Positions 41,979-50,400 of a DNA stretch of 64,000 nt are shown piece by piece (position 1 is the stretch's first letter; each line of letters opens with the position of its first letter). The translations under genes were made by a program, and so were the position numbers. The notes below the pieces were generated by a model. It was not told the origin of the DNA. It saw only the letters and a list, made by a program, of their open reading frames with translations, and ran no database searches. This DNA comes from Streptomyces mirabilis (GTDB taxonomy: Bacteria; Actinomycetota; Actinomycetes; Streptomycetales; Streptomycetaceae), in NCBI RefSeq assembly GCF_018310535.1, contig NZ_CP074102.1, positions 5,952,001-6,016,000 of the forward strand. The letters are read 5' to 3'.

Positions 41979-43058
41979 TCAGGGCTGGACGGGCTTTCCG
42001 CGGCCCCAGGCCCAGGCGAGGCGGTCGGCGCCGGACTGGTTGGTGGTGGCGAGCCACGGGCGGGCGGGGTCGCCGGTGAGGGTCTGCAGGGAGTACGTGT
42101 CGTCGGTGCGCAGGCCGGGCCAGTAGACGGAGCCCATCTTCAGCCGGCGGAAGGTGTCGGTGACGGCCTGGACGTAGTTGACGTAGTTGTTGGAGGCGTC
42201 CGGCTTGTTGTAGTCGAGGCCGGTGGTCATCGGGGCGCCGAACTCGTCGGCGACGGTACGGCCCGCGCAGTCACCGATGCGCTCCTCGAGGTCGGACACC
42301 CACTGGTCGTAGGTGGCGTAGTCCTTCCAGAAGCCGTAGTGGTGCAGGGAGAGGTAGGTGCCCTTCAGGCGCGGGTCGGCGCAGACGGAGGTGACGTGGT
42401 CGTTGTAGCCGGCGCCGCTGACGAACACCCGGTCGCGCGGGACGGAGGGGTAGGTGGCCAGCCACTTCGCGGCGATGTCGGCCCACTCGGTGTCGGTGTA
42501 GCCGTGGGGCTCGTTCATCGGCTCGAAGTAGACCTGCTTGTCGTTCCTGTAGGTCTTGACCACCGTGTTCCACATGGGCCAGAAGGTGGCGGGGTCGTCG
42601 ATGAAGCCGTCCTTGCGGGCGCCCGTGCCCTCCCAGTAGGAGACGATGACCTTGAAGCCCTTGTCCGACGCGGCGTCGATGACCCCGCGGTAGGACTTCC
42701 AGTAAGAGCCGTTGACCGTGTACGGGTTGATGGGCAGCCGGACGGTGTTGGCGCCGAGGTTCGCGCGGAACGCCGAGATGATCCGGCTCGCCTTGGCGTA
42801 GGTCCGGGCGTAGCTGTCGGAGGTCGACAGGCCGGACAGTACGACGGGGTCGTCGGCGTAGTTGTCACGCGGGTCGGCCCAGTTCACGCCCTTGAACTGG
42901 GTCGTGTCCTTGCTCGGCGCGGCGTGGACGGGGCCGCCGGCGACGGCCGTGCCGCTGGTCGCGGCGATGGCCGTGCCGCTGGTGCCGGCGATCAGGAGCG
43001 CCACGCAGGCGGCGCGCAGGCGGGGCGTGAGGCGGGTTCTGGCGGGGGTGTTGCGCAT
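41979..43058 (-). CDS. Secreted glycoside hydrolase family 5 glucanase
   Basis: 359 aa. The signal peptide (residues about 1-46) is Ala/Thr/Gly-rich. The catalytic TIM barrel starts at FKGVNWADPRDN; GH5 acid/base Glu is in YFEPMNEPHGY (about 182) and nucleophile Glu in TVADEFGAPM (about 272), with SLHHYGFW between. Probable endo-beta-glucanase or mannanase acting outside the cell; there is no carbohydrate-binding module. Upstream is a 589-bp non-coding region with two LacI-like palindromes, suggesting sugar-responsive control. Confidence 0.88.
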   Translation of the reverse strand: MRNTPARTRLTPRLRAACVALLIAGTSGTAIAATSGTAVAGGPVHAAPSKDTTQFKGVNWADPRDNYADDPVVLSGLSTSDSYARTYAKASRIISAFRANLGANTVRLPINPYTVNGSYWKSYRGVIDAASDKGFKVIVSYWEGTGARKDGFIDDPATFWPMWNTVVKTYRNDKQVYFEPMNEPHGYTDTEWADIAAKWLATYPSVPRDRVFVSGAGYNDHVTSVCADPRLKGTYLSLHHYGFWKDYATYDQWVSDLEERIGDCAGRTVADEFGAPMTTGLDYNKPDASNNYVNYVQAVTDTFRRLKMGSVYWPGLRTDDTYSLQTLTGDPARPWLATTNQSGADRLAWAWGRGKPVQP

Positions 43059-43432
43059 CGACTTGCCCTTTCAGGTGACTGCGGCTCAGCGCCCGGCGGA
43101 GCCTGCGCGGGGCTGGGCGGCCGTCGGAAGGTTCGCCGGGCCGGACGGGACGCGGGGGCGTCGGCTCGCCGTCGTGGGCCCGGTGACGACCGGTGCTGTA
43201 GCGGTGGTGCGGTGGTGCTTCGCCGGTGGCGCTTCACCGGTGTGGGGAAGGGTGTGGGGGAGCGCGGGGCGGTCCTGTCGCCCGCGCGGGTGGGCCTCGG
43301 CGTACTCAAGGCAGGTGCGGGGCGCGGTTCTTGCGCCGTCTCGACCTCCACGGTCTCCAGACGCCGTGAACCCTCGCCTGCGGCGCTGAACCCATCCGTC
43401 CGCTCCTCCCTGATCCACCGACCGGAACGCTG

Positions 43433-43446
43433 TGTTTACGTAAACA
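43433..43446. promoter_or_regulatory. LacI-like palindromic operator candidate 1
   Basis: TGTTTACGTAAACA, a perfect 14-bp palindrome with the central CG typical of LacI-family operators, 375 bp upstream of the GH5 start. The same sequence recurs 66 bp away (centre to centre). Nothing else is recognised in the remaining 43059-43647 gap. Confidence 0.6.
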
Positions 43447-43497
43447 TCGGCCGGCACGGCGAGGCCTGATCTCATGGCCGGGGCTGGGTCGGTAGCG

Positions 43498-43513
43498 ATG
43501 TTTACGTAAACAT
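43498..43513. promoter_or_regulatory. LacI-like palindromic operator candidate 2
   Basis: ATGTTTACGTAAACAT, a perfect 16-bp palindrome containing the same 14-bp core as the site at 43433. Two identical operators about six helical turns apart suggest cooperative binding or looping. The distal location could mean a long leader for the GH5 gene or an unannotated promoter. Confidence 0.6.
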
Positions 43514-43647
43514 GGCGGCGCCGGAATCGTGGCACCCGGGACAGTGATCGTCAAGGTTTCCCGCACGTAACGTCGTTGGGCTCCTGTGGTGGATTCCCGG
43601 CACCGGGGCGAGGGGGGTGAGAGGTGGTGAAGTGGCGGAACTGGACG

Positions 43648-44496
43648 TCAGTCCAGGTCGTCGGGCGTGTGGAGGTGGGCGAGGACCTCCTCCAGGGGGA
43701 GGTCGAAGCGGTCCTTGTCGGCGGTCCAGTGGCGCAGAACCGTGGCGCTGGCCTCGGCCAGGGCGGGCGGGAGGCCGGTGGAGCGGAGGGTGGCGGCGAT
43801 CTCCTCCATCTCGGGGGCCCAGCGCCAGGCGCGGGCCGCGATGCTGGGCAGGTAGTCCACCTCGGCGAGAATCCTGGAGGTGATCGACTCGGCCTCCAGG
43901 GTCAGTTCGGCATCCACTCCGTGACGGGTGGCGAGCGCGTGCGAGACGGCGGCCAGGACGCGGGCGGACTTCTGGAAGGAGGCGAAGGCCATCTTCAGTG
44001 CCGACGCGGCACCGGCCCCGGCGTCGAGCGGCCGGGCGAGTACGGCGGTGCCCTCGAACACCGCGGCCACCCGGCCGACTGCCTCCGGGTCGCCGCTCAG
44101 GTAGAGCCGCGGGGCGCTGTCCGCTCCGGGAGGAGCGCCGATGATCGAGCCGTCGACCATGACGATGCCGCGGTCGCGGCAGGCTCCGTCGATACGCAGG
44201 GCCCGTTCGGGGCTGATGGCGTTCGCCTCCACGTAGATGCCGCGGAAGGCGTGCCCGAGGACCTCGTGCGCGACGTCCTCCGCCGCGTGCGGTGGACAGA
44301 CCGACAGGACCAAGTCGCTGACGGCCAAGGCGGACCCGAGTGACTCGGCCGCCTCCAGGCCGGCCTTCCGGGCCCGCTCGACGCTGGCGGAGCCGCGGCC
44401 GGTGGGGACGTGGAGCACCCGGGCCCCGGCGCGGCGTGCCTGGGCGCCGACCTCCGCGCCCATGGCGCCGGGGTGCAGGAGTGTCACGGTCGTCAT
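43648..44496 (-). CDS. NAD(P)-dependent oxidoreductase, 6-phosphogluconate/3-hydroxyisobutyrate dehydrogenase-like
   Basis: 282 aa from ATG 44496 (GAGGA, 7-nt spacing). The N-terminal Rossmann fold begins TLLHPGAMGAEVGAQARRAG (a GxxGxxG variant) with VLSVCPPHAAEDVAHEVLG. The helical C-terminal domain holds the Lys normally catalytic in this superfamily (ASALKMAFASFQKSA, about 170) and resembles the DUF1932 type. The substrate is unknown. It stands alone; its 5' leader contains five 15-bp tandem repeats. Confidence 0.85.
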   Translation of the reverse strand: MTTVTLLHPGAMGAEVGAQARRAGARVLHVPTGRGSASVERARKAGLEAAESLGSALAVSDLVLSVCPPHAAEDVAHEVLGHAFRGIYVEANAISPERALRIDGACRDRGIVMVDGSIIGAPPGADSAPRLYLSGDPEAVGRVAAVFEGTAVLARPLDAGAGAASALKMAFASFQKSARVLAAVSHALATRHGVDAELTLEAESITSRILAEVDYLPSIAARAWRWAPEMEEIAATLRSTGLPPALAEASATVLRHWTADKDRFDLPLEEVLAHLHTPDDLD

Positions 44497-44515
44497 GAAC
44501 GGTCCTCGTGGAGTC

Positions 44516-44591
44516 GGGGGAGATGGATGAGGGGGAGGTGGGTGAGGGGGAGATAGGCAAGGGGGGAGATGGATGAGGTGGAGGCGGGCGA
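44516..44591. repeat. Five tandem ~15-bp purine-rich repeats
   Basis: Units 44516-44530, 44531-44545, 44546-44560, 44561-44576 and 44577-44591 with consensus GGGGGAGATGGATGA on the plus strand. They begin 20 bp upstream of the oxidoreductase start, so its transcript would carry a C/T-rich leader. The rest of 44592-44923 contains a lower-GC patch (44770-44820) that may be the promoter of the methyltransferase, but no clear consensus. Confidence 0.8.
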
Positions 44592-44923
44592 CGGGAGAGA
44601 GATTCACGTTACGAGGAAGATCCGCCGGGCGCGGGGTGTCGCGGCGCGACCCCGCTCCGTGGCCGTCGCTCCCTCCTGACCCGTCATTCAGCTGATGGCG
44701 CGGCACATCGCGACATGCGTAACCCTCTCGTGGCCCAAGCATCATTCACGCGTTCCCCTTTAGGGGGCCGATGTTCGCTGTGATTTATCTGTGGGACGTT
44801 TACGCTTTACCGTCCTTTGGGCGTTGGATCCCCACTGCGCAGCCGGTCGTCATCAGGGTGTGCGCACCTTCTGTCCCCCCGCGTACGCAGCACTTCTCCT
44901 ATACCTGCGAGGGTCAAAGAGCC

Positions 44924-45841
44924 ATGCGAGCGTTACTCACCACCAAGACCGCCAGGCGCGCCCTGCGTCCGATCGCCGACCTCATCGATCAGCGCATCGA
45001 ACGCCAGATCCGCCGCTCCATCGGGGACGGATCCGAAGGCGGACTCCAGCGCGAGCTGGCGACACTGCGCAACCGTCAGCGCCCCCTCGAACTGCTGATC
45101 GACGGGACGGGACGCGGCGTGTCGCGCATGCCGGCCCAGGTCCATCTCGACCGCGCCATCGAGGAGTTGGCGCAGGTGAGCGGGGACAGGGGCGGTGCCG
45201 AGCGGAACATCGCCCAGGCGTTCCGGCTGCTCATCGCTCTGGAGGCGCTCGGGGTCGGCCGGATCGCCGGTGGCACCATGAACATCTGCGGCAAGCTCTC
45301 CGCCGTCCCGCTGCTCGACCCGCCGAACGACGAGATCCTCGAAATCGGCACCCTGTACGGGATGTTCGGCGCGGCCCTGATCCGGATGATGGAGCGCGCG
45401 GGACGCGACCCGCGTCTGACGATCGTCGACCCGCTCGCGGGCCTCCAGTTGCAGCCCGGCACCACCGAGGGGGCCGACCCGACGGGCACTCCCGTGCGTG
45501 GCGCCGCGGTGCGCGCCAATCTGGCCCTGGTCGGCGCGGCCGGTGCGGCGGCCCGCGTCCAGCAGGGCTTCTCCGAGGACCCCGAGGTGCGCGCCCTGGT
45601 CTCCGACCGTTCCTACGGGGTGATCATCGTCGACGGTGACCACTCCGCCTCCGGTGTCGCCGCGGACCTGGAGTGGGCCGAGCGGATCGTCGCACCCGGC
45701 GGGATCGTCGTACTCGACGACTTCGGGCACCCCAAGTGGCCCGGTATCAAGGAGGCCTTCGACAAACACATGGCGACCGACACGCGGCTGACGTTCCTCG
45801 GCCAGGTGGCGAACTCGGGGTATCTGCGCGCGAGTGCGTAG
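44924..45841 (+). CDS. Class I SAM-dependent methyltransferase-like protein
   Basis: 305 aa from ATG 44924. An N-terminal helical region (1-120) precedes the Rossmann core: motif I EILEIGTLYGMFGAALIRMM (about 138), acidic loop LTIVDPLAG, SYGVIIVDGDHSASGVAADL, and GGIVVLDDFGHPKWPGI. This CmcI/rhamnosyl-O-methyltransferase-like pattern with DGDH suggests a metal-assisted O-methyltransferase, but the substrate cannot be inferred. It is monocistronic. Confidence 0.82.
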   Translation: MRALLTTKTARRALRPIADLIDQRIERQIRRSIGDGSEGGLQRELATLRNRQRPLELLIDGTGRGVSRMPAQVHLDRAIEELAQVSGDRGGAERNIAQAFRLLIALEALGVGRIAGGTMNICGKLSAVPLLDPPNDEILEIGTLYGMFGAALIRMMERAGRDPRLTIVDPLAGLQLQPGTTEGADPTGTPVRGAAVRANLALVGAAGAAARVQQGFSEDPEVRALVSDRSYGVIIVDGDHSASGVAADLEWAERIVAPGGIVVLDDFGHPKWPGIKEAFDKHMATDTRLTFLGQVANSGYLRASA

Positions 45842-45931
45842 AGAGGCGTTGCAGGGGGTCTGCCCATCGGTCCCGACTCGTGATAGAAGCGGCGGAAGGG
45901 GATTGTCGGATACTGAGAATGGGGTTCTGGC

Positions 45932-46687
45932 ATGAAGGCTGTGGTGGTCGGGGCGTCGAGTGGACTGGGCCGGTGCATAGGGGTCGACCTGGGGCGCCGC
46001 GGCGACCAGGTCGCCCTGCTGGCACGTCGGCGCGACCGGCTGGTCGACGCGGCGAAGGAGGCGGGCCCGGACGCGCTCGCCGTCGCCTGTGACGTGACCG
46101 ACGAGTCGTCCTGCCGGGCGGCGATCGAGGAGGCCGCCGCCGGGCTGGGCGGCATCGACGCCCTCGTCTACGCCACCGGCATCGGCCCCCTCGCCCCGGT
46201 CGAGAAACTCGACGCCGACGCCTGGCGCCGCGCCATGGACACCAATGTGATCGGCGCGGCGCTGGTCACGAGCGCCGCGCTCCCGCATCTGACGAAGTCG
46301 GGCGGAGTCGCCGCCTACCTGTCCTCCATCGGCGGCTCGCTCACGCCGTCCTGGCCCGGGTTCGCCGCCTATCACGTGAGCAAGGCGGCCCTGGAGAAAC
46401 TCGTCGAGGCCTTCCGCGTCGAGCACCCGAGCGTGGGCTTCACCCGGTTCGTGGTCGGGGACTGCGCGGGCGGGGAAGGGGACTCCAGGACCGGGTTCAA
46501 CGACGGCTGGGACCGGGAGTACGCGGCGCAGGTCTACCCGGTCTGGCGGCAGCGCGGCTATCTGACGGGTTCCCTGCTCGACGTGGACGAGTTCCTCCGT
46601 GTCCTCGACGTCGTACTGCGCTGCGGCGGCACCATCCCGGAGGTGACCGTGACGCCGCGCCCGCCCGTCCAGGCGTCCCGGGCCTGA
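45932..46687 (+). CDS. SDR-family oxidoreductase
   Basis: 251 aa short-chain dehydrogenase. The cofactor loop VVVGASSGLGRCIGVDLGRR, NAG-equivalent region ALVYATGIGP (atypical YATG) and catalytic Ser-Tyr-Lys (LSSIGGS and AYHVSKAALEKL) are present. The substrate is unknown. It converges on the next SDR gene with 15 bp between stops. Confidence 0.9.
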   Translation: MKAVVVGASSGLGRCIGVDLGRRGDQVALLARRRDRLVDAAKEAGPDALAVACDVTDESSCRAAIEEAAAGLGGIDALVYATGIGPLAPVEKLDADAWRRAMDTNVIGAALVTSAALPHLTKSGGVAAYLSSIGGSLTPSWPGFAAYHVSKAALEKLVEAFRVEHPSVGFTRFVVGDCAGGEGDSRTGFNDGWDREYAAQVYPVWRQRGYLTGSLLDVDEFLRVLDVVLRCGGTIPEVTVTPRPPVQASRA

Positions 46688-46702
46688 TCCAAAAGACGGG
46701 CC

Positions 46703-47458
46703 CTAGCGGCCCAGCGCCGCACCTCCGTTGATGTGCAGAAGTTGCCCCGTCAGGTAGGCCGCCTCCGGTGACGCCACGTACCGGACGGCGGCGGCGATCT
46801 CGGAGGGGTGACCCGGCCGGCCGGTCAGGGTCTGGCCGACCCGGGAGGCGACGAACTCCGGTGTCGCGCGGGCGCCGAAGAACTCCGTGTCGCCGACGAA
46901 ACCGGGGGCGACCGCGTTCACGGTGATGCCCTCGGGGCCGACGCGCTGCGCGAGGGCGTAGGTGTACGTGTTGACCCAGGCCTTGGAGCCGCCGTACGAG
47001 CCGGGCCCGCGCAGCGAGGCGATGGAGGAGAGCTGCACGATACGGCCGCCGGGGCGGCGCATGTGGGGGAGCAGGGCCTCGGTGAGCAGGACCGCGGTCA
47101 GTACGTTGGCGTCGAAGTTGTCGCGGTAGCTGTCCGCGATGGAGGCGAGCGTGCCGTCTGGTTCGCGGGCCGCGTTGCCGCCCGCGTTGGCCACCAGTAC
47201 GTCCACGGGGGTCTCGTCCGCCGTGATGAACTCCCTCACGCGGCCCACCTGTTCGGGGTCGGCGAGGTCCCCCGCGCACCAGCTCGCCGTCGACTCGCCG
47301 TACTGGCCGTTCAGGGTGTCGGCCGCCTTGCGCAGGACGTCCTCGCGGCGGCCCAGGAGCACCACCCGGTCCCCGTCAGCGGCGAACGCCTCCGCCGTCG
47401 CCAGGCCGATCCCGGTACCGCCGCCGGACACCACCACACGTCGCTGAGTCATGGCCAT
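46703..47458 (-). CDS. SDR-family oxidoreductase, 3-oxoacyl-ACP reductase-like
   Basis: 251 aa. The glycine motif VVVSGGGTGIGLATAEAF, NAG motif VLVANAGGN, catalytic Ser in LSSIAS and Tyr/Lys in SYGGSKAWV, followed by PEGITVNAVAPGFV. Canonical classical SDR; NADPH preference is suggested by LLGRRED at the second strand. The convergent partner is also an SDR, but the two are not closely similar, so recent duplication is unlikely. Confidence 0.9.
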   Translation of the reverse strand: MAMTQRRVVVSGGGTGIGLATAEAFAADGDRVVLLGRREDVLRKAADTLNGQYGESTASWCAGDLADPEQVGRVREFITADETPVDVLVANAGGNAAREPDGTLASIADSYRDNFDANVLTAVLLTEALLPHMRRPGGRIVQLSSIASLRGPGSYGGSKAWVNTYTYALAQRVGPEGITVNAVAPGFVGDTEFFGARATPEFVASRVGQTLTGRPGHPSEIAAAVRYVASPEAAYLTGQLLHINGGAALGR

Positions 47459-47561
47459 CCCGTCCTCGGATGTGAATATCGGTCATGTGAGCGTACGGGC
47501 TGCGACGCTACGGAGGCCCTGGGGGGACGTCAAGTGGGTTGTGGGCGCGGCTCACAGGGGC

Positions 47562-49040
47562 TCACAGGGGCGACCGCCAGGTGACCGTCGTACCCGAGCC
47601 GCCGCCCTCCGCACGGCCGTTGCCCGTGTCGCCGTCGTCGAAGACCGTCAGGCGGACCCCGGGGCGTCCGTCGGGGAGGGGCGCCGTCGCGTCGACCGTG
47701 ATCTCGACGCGGGAGACACCGGCGCGGCGGGAGACGGCGGCCAGGGCGCGGCGCAGCGCGGTGAGCAGCCGGCCGGCGACGGGCTCCACGAGAAGGTTCT
47801 CCACCGCGCCGGTGAACCCGATGGACGGCTGGAAACCCAGCACCGCGGCCGCGCCCGCCGCCTCCCGCAGGACCTTGCCGCGGAAGGTGGTGGGGGCGTC
47901 GGCCGGAGGCTGCTGGAGCGCGAGGATCGCCGTGCGGACCTCCTGGACGGTGGACTGGAGTTCGTCGACGGCACGGCCGAGGATCGCGTGCGCGTCGTCG
48001 TCCGCACCGGCGCTCCTGCGTTGTGTGGACTCCAGCATCATGCCGGTCGCGAACAGCCGTTGGACGACGAGGTCGTGCAGGTCGCGGGCGATCCGGTCGC
48101 GGTCCTCGTAGACCGCGAGCCGCTCCCTGCTGTGCTGGGCCTCGGCGTGGACCAGCGCCAGCGCGGCCTGTGAGGCGAACTGGGTGGCGAGCAGCCGCTC
48201 CACCGCGGTGTACGGACGGCCGCCGCGTCGGCGGGGGAGGGCGAGCGTGCCGATGAGACGGCCGCCCGCCTGGAGCGGCAGCATCATGCTCGGCCCGAAC
48301 CGGTGCCGTACATGCGTGGTCATCCGCGGGTCGGTCGCCGAGTCGTCGATGAACACCGGTTCGCCGCCGAGGAGTTGTTCGAGGACGGGGCTGCCCGGCT
48401 CGATCACGGCGCCGACGATGTCGGAGGGGTCGTCGAGCGTGGAGGCGGTCACGACCTCCATGCCGCCGTCCTCGGTGGGCCGCAGGATGACGCCGGCCTC
48501 GGCCTTGGCGAGACGCCGGGCCCGTTCGGCGACCGTCATCAGCGCGTCGGCGGCGCTCTCGCCGCTGAGCAGCGCGGTGGTGACGGCCGCCGCGCCCTCG
48601 ATCCAGCGCTCGCGCTGTCGCGCCGTCTCGTACAGCCGGGCGTTGCCGATCGCGATGCCGGCCTGGGTCGCCAGGACCCGTACGAGTTGCTCGTCCTCGT
48701 CCGTGAACGGGGCGTCGCGCCTCCCGGTGAGGCGCAGGTCGCCGAACACCTCGTCGTCGACGCGGATCGGTACGACCAGCTCCGACGGCTCGGGCGGCTT
48801 CGACGGCTCGGGCGGCTCGGGCGCCCGGGGAGGGCCGGCGAGATCGGGGCGTTCCGCCGTACGGATCTCCTTGAGCCCGTCCCGCGCCGGATCGGTCATG
48901 TCCAGCGCCGCGTACGGGGCGTCCGTGAGCTCGGCGGCGGCGTCCACGATGTGCTGGAGCGTGGCCCGCAGTTCGAGGTCGGTGCCGACGCTGAGGACGG
49001 CTTCCAGGAGCGACGGCAGGCGGGGGACCGGATCGTGCAT
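47562..49040 (-). CDS. Double-GAF sensor histidine kinase with degenerate ATPase domain
   Basis: 492 aa from ATG 49040. Two GAF domains (about 10-150 and 170-310) of the DevS/DosT layout, the first interrupted by a Pro/Glu repeat (PEPPEPSKPPEPSE). A HisKA_3 helix carries RIARDLHDLVVQRLFATGMM (His near 321). The C-terminal HATPase region is eroded: the N-box position reads LLTALRRALAAVSRRAG without the Asn, and the D-G-G lid is reduced to VFDDGDTGNGRAEGGGSG. It may not autophosphorylate. No response regulator is adjacent; the mbl gene lies 27 bp upstream on the same strand. Confidence 0.87.
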   Translation of the reverse strand: MHDPVPRLPSLLEAVLSVGTDLELRATLQHIVDAAAELTDAPYAALDMTDPARDGLKEIRTAERPDLAGPPRAPEPPEPSKPPEPSELVVPIRVDDEVFGDLRLTGRRDAPFTDEDEQLVRVLATQAGIAIGNARLYETARQRERWIEGAAAVTTALLSGESAADALMTVAERARRLAKAEAGVILRPTEDGGMEVVTASTLDDPSDIVGAVIEPGSPVLEQLLGGEPVFIDDSATDPRMTTHVRHRFGPSMMLPLQAGGRLIGTLALPRRRGGRPYTAVERLLATQFASQAALALVHAEAQHSRERLAVYEDRDRIARDLHDLVVQRLFATGMMLESTQRRSAGADDDAHAILGRAVDELQSTVQEVRTAILALQQPPADAPTTFRGKVLREAAGAAAVLGFQPSIGFTGAVENLLVEPVAGRLLTALRRALAAVSRRAGVSRVEITVDATAPLPDGRPGVRLTVFDDGDTGNGRAEGGGSGTTVTWRSPL

Positions 49041-49066
49041 ACCGGGGACTTTCCGAGGCCCGGCCG

Positions 49067-50104
49067 TCAGAGCGCCAGCGGGTCCAGGATCAGCGGCTCG
49101 ATCTTGCCCTCCAGCATGTAGCCCAGGCCCTGCACCGCGCACACGTCGGGACGCTCGGCGATGTGTACCGGCATGCCCGTCGCCTGCCGCAGCATCTGGT
49201 CCAGGCCCGGCAGCAGCGCGCTGCCGCCGACCATCATGATGCCGCGGTCGGCGAGGTCGGCCACCAGGTCGGGCGGGCAGGCCCGCAGCACCTTCCCGAT
49301 CCCGTCCAGTACGGCGGTCAGCGGGGTCTGGATGGCGTCGCGTACGGCGGCGGTGTCGACCTGTACGGAACGGGCGAGGCCGGTCGCCACGTCCCGCCCG
49401 TGGATCTCCGTGGACGTCGGGCCGTGCGGGGTGAGGCCGTTGCCGGAGAGGGCGAGCTGCAGGGGCCGTACCGACTGCGAAGGAAGCATGAGCTCGTGCT
49501 GGTGGCGCAGGTGCTGCACGATCGCGCGGTCGACGGCCTCGCCGCCCACCGGAATGCGCTCGGCGGTCACGATGGACCCCAGGGACAGCACGGCGACCTG
49601 GGTGGCGGCCGCCCCGCACACCATGATCATGGTGGCTTCCGGCCGTTCGACGGGCAGCCCGCACCCGACGGCGGCGGCGATCAGCGTGTCGACCAGTTCG
49701 ACCCGCCGCGCCCCCAGCCCGACCAGCGTCTCGATCGCGGCGCGCTGCGCCAGCGGGTCGGCGTCGTGCGGGGTGCAGGCCGCGGCGCGCAGCCGGGGCT
49801 TGCGGCGCAGGGCGCGGCGCACCTTGTCGCCGAGCAGCTGGCGCAGCATGCGCTGGGCCATCTCGATGTCGACGACCGTGCCGCCGGACACCGGCCGCAT
49901 GACGCGGATGTAGTCGGGGGTACGGCCCGTCATCTTCTCCGCGAACTCGCCGACCGCGATCAGCGCGCCGTTCCTGGTGTTGATCGCGGCGACGCTAGGC
50001 TGATCGACGACCAGCCCCGCGCCCTTCACGTACACCCGGGTCCGGGCCGCGCCCAGGTCGACGGCGAAGTGGCAGCGGCGCAACCGCTCGAGGCTGGCGG
50101 TCAT
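49067..50104 (-). CDS. mbl: MreB-like protein Mbl
   Basis: 345 aa actin-fold protein; start ATG 50104 with GGGAGGA upstream. Phosphate-1 loop FAVDLGAARTRVYV (about 13), MRPVSGGTVVDIEMAQRML, phosphate-2/connect IMVCGAAATQVAVLSLGS, adenosine motif IMMVGGSALLPGLDQML. MreB family proteins polymerise under the membrane; in Streptomyces, Mbl contributes to spore-wall integrity rather than rod growth. It is shorter and more divergent than MreB, with several non-consensus loop residues. The upstream 50105-50400 gap contains short repeats of GGATGGGTGGTC (about 50219-50262). Confidence 0.85.
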   Translation of the reverse strand: MTASLERLRRCHFAVDLGAARTRVYVKGAGLVVDQPSVAAINTRNGALIAVGEFAEKMTGRTPDYIRVMRPVSGGTVVDIEMAQRMLRQLLGDKVRRALRRKPRLRAAACTPHDADPLAQRAAIETLVGLGARRVELVDTLIAAAVGCGLPVERPEATMIMVCGAAATQVAVLSLGSIVTAERIPVGGEAVDRAIVQHLRHQHELMLPSQSVRPLQLALSGNGLTPHGPTSTEIHGRDVATGLARSVQVDTAAVRDAIQTPLTAVLDGIGKVLRACPPDLVADLADRGIMMVGGSALLPGLDQMLRQATGMPVHIAERPDVCAVQGLGYMLEGKIEPLILDPLAL

Positions 50105-50400
50105 GGCAGGTCCTCCCGAGAGCAGACCGTGGGGCTCCGCCAGGTGGCGGTCCTTCCTCACATCGTGGACGGGCGCCGGACCAGGCGCCTTTCGTGGGGG
50201 GCCGGGCGGGGTGCCGCTGGATGGGTGGTCCTCTCCGGATGCCGGATGGGTGGTCTTGTCCGGATGGGTGCTCCCGGCGCCCTGGCGGAAACCCGCCAGG
50301 GCAGTTTCTCGCCAGGTTCCGTCAACTCCCGCGCACCACCGGCCCCCCGAAACTCTTCGCAGCACCGGAGCCACCATGTGCCGACGAGGAGAGGTCATCG

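Noticed and set aside
49041..49664. N-terminal extension of the GAF kinase open frame
   Set aside because: It overlaps the well-supported mbl gene in another frame and has Arg/Gly/His-rich sequence without domain features.
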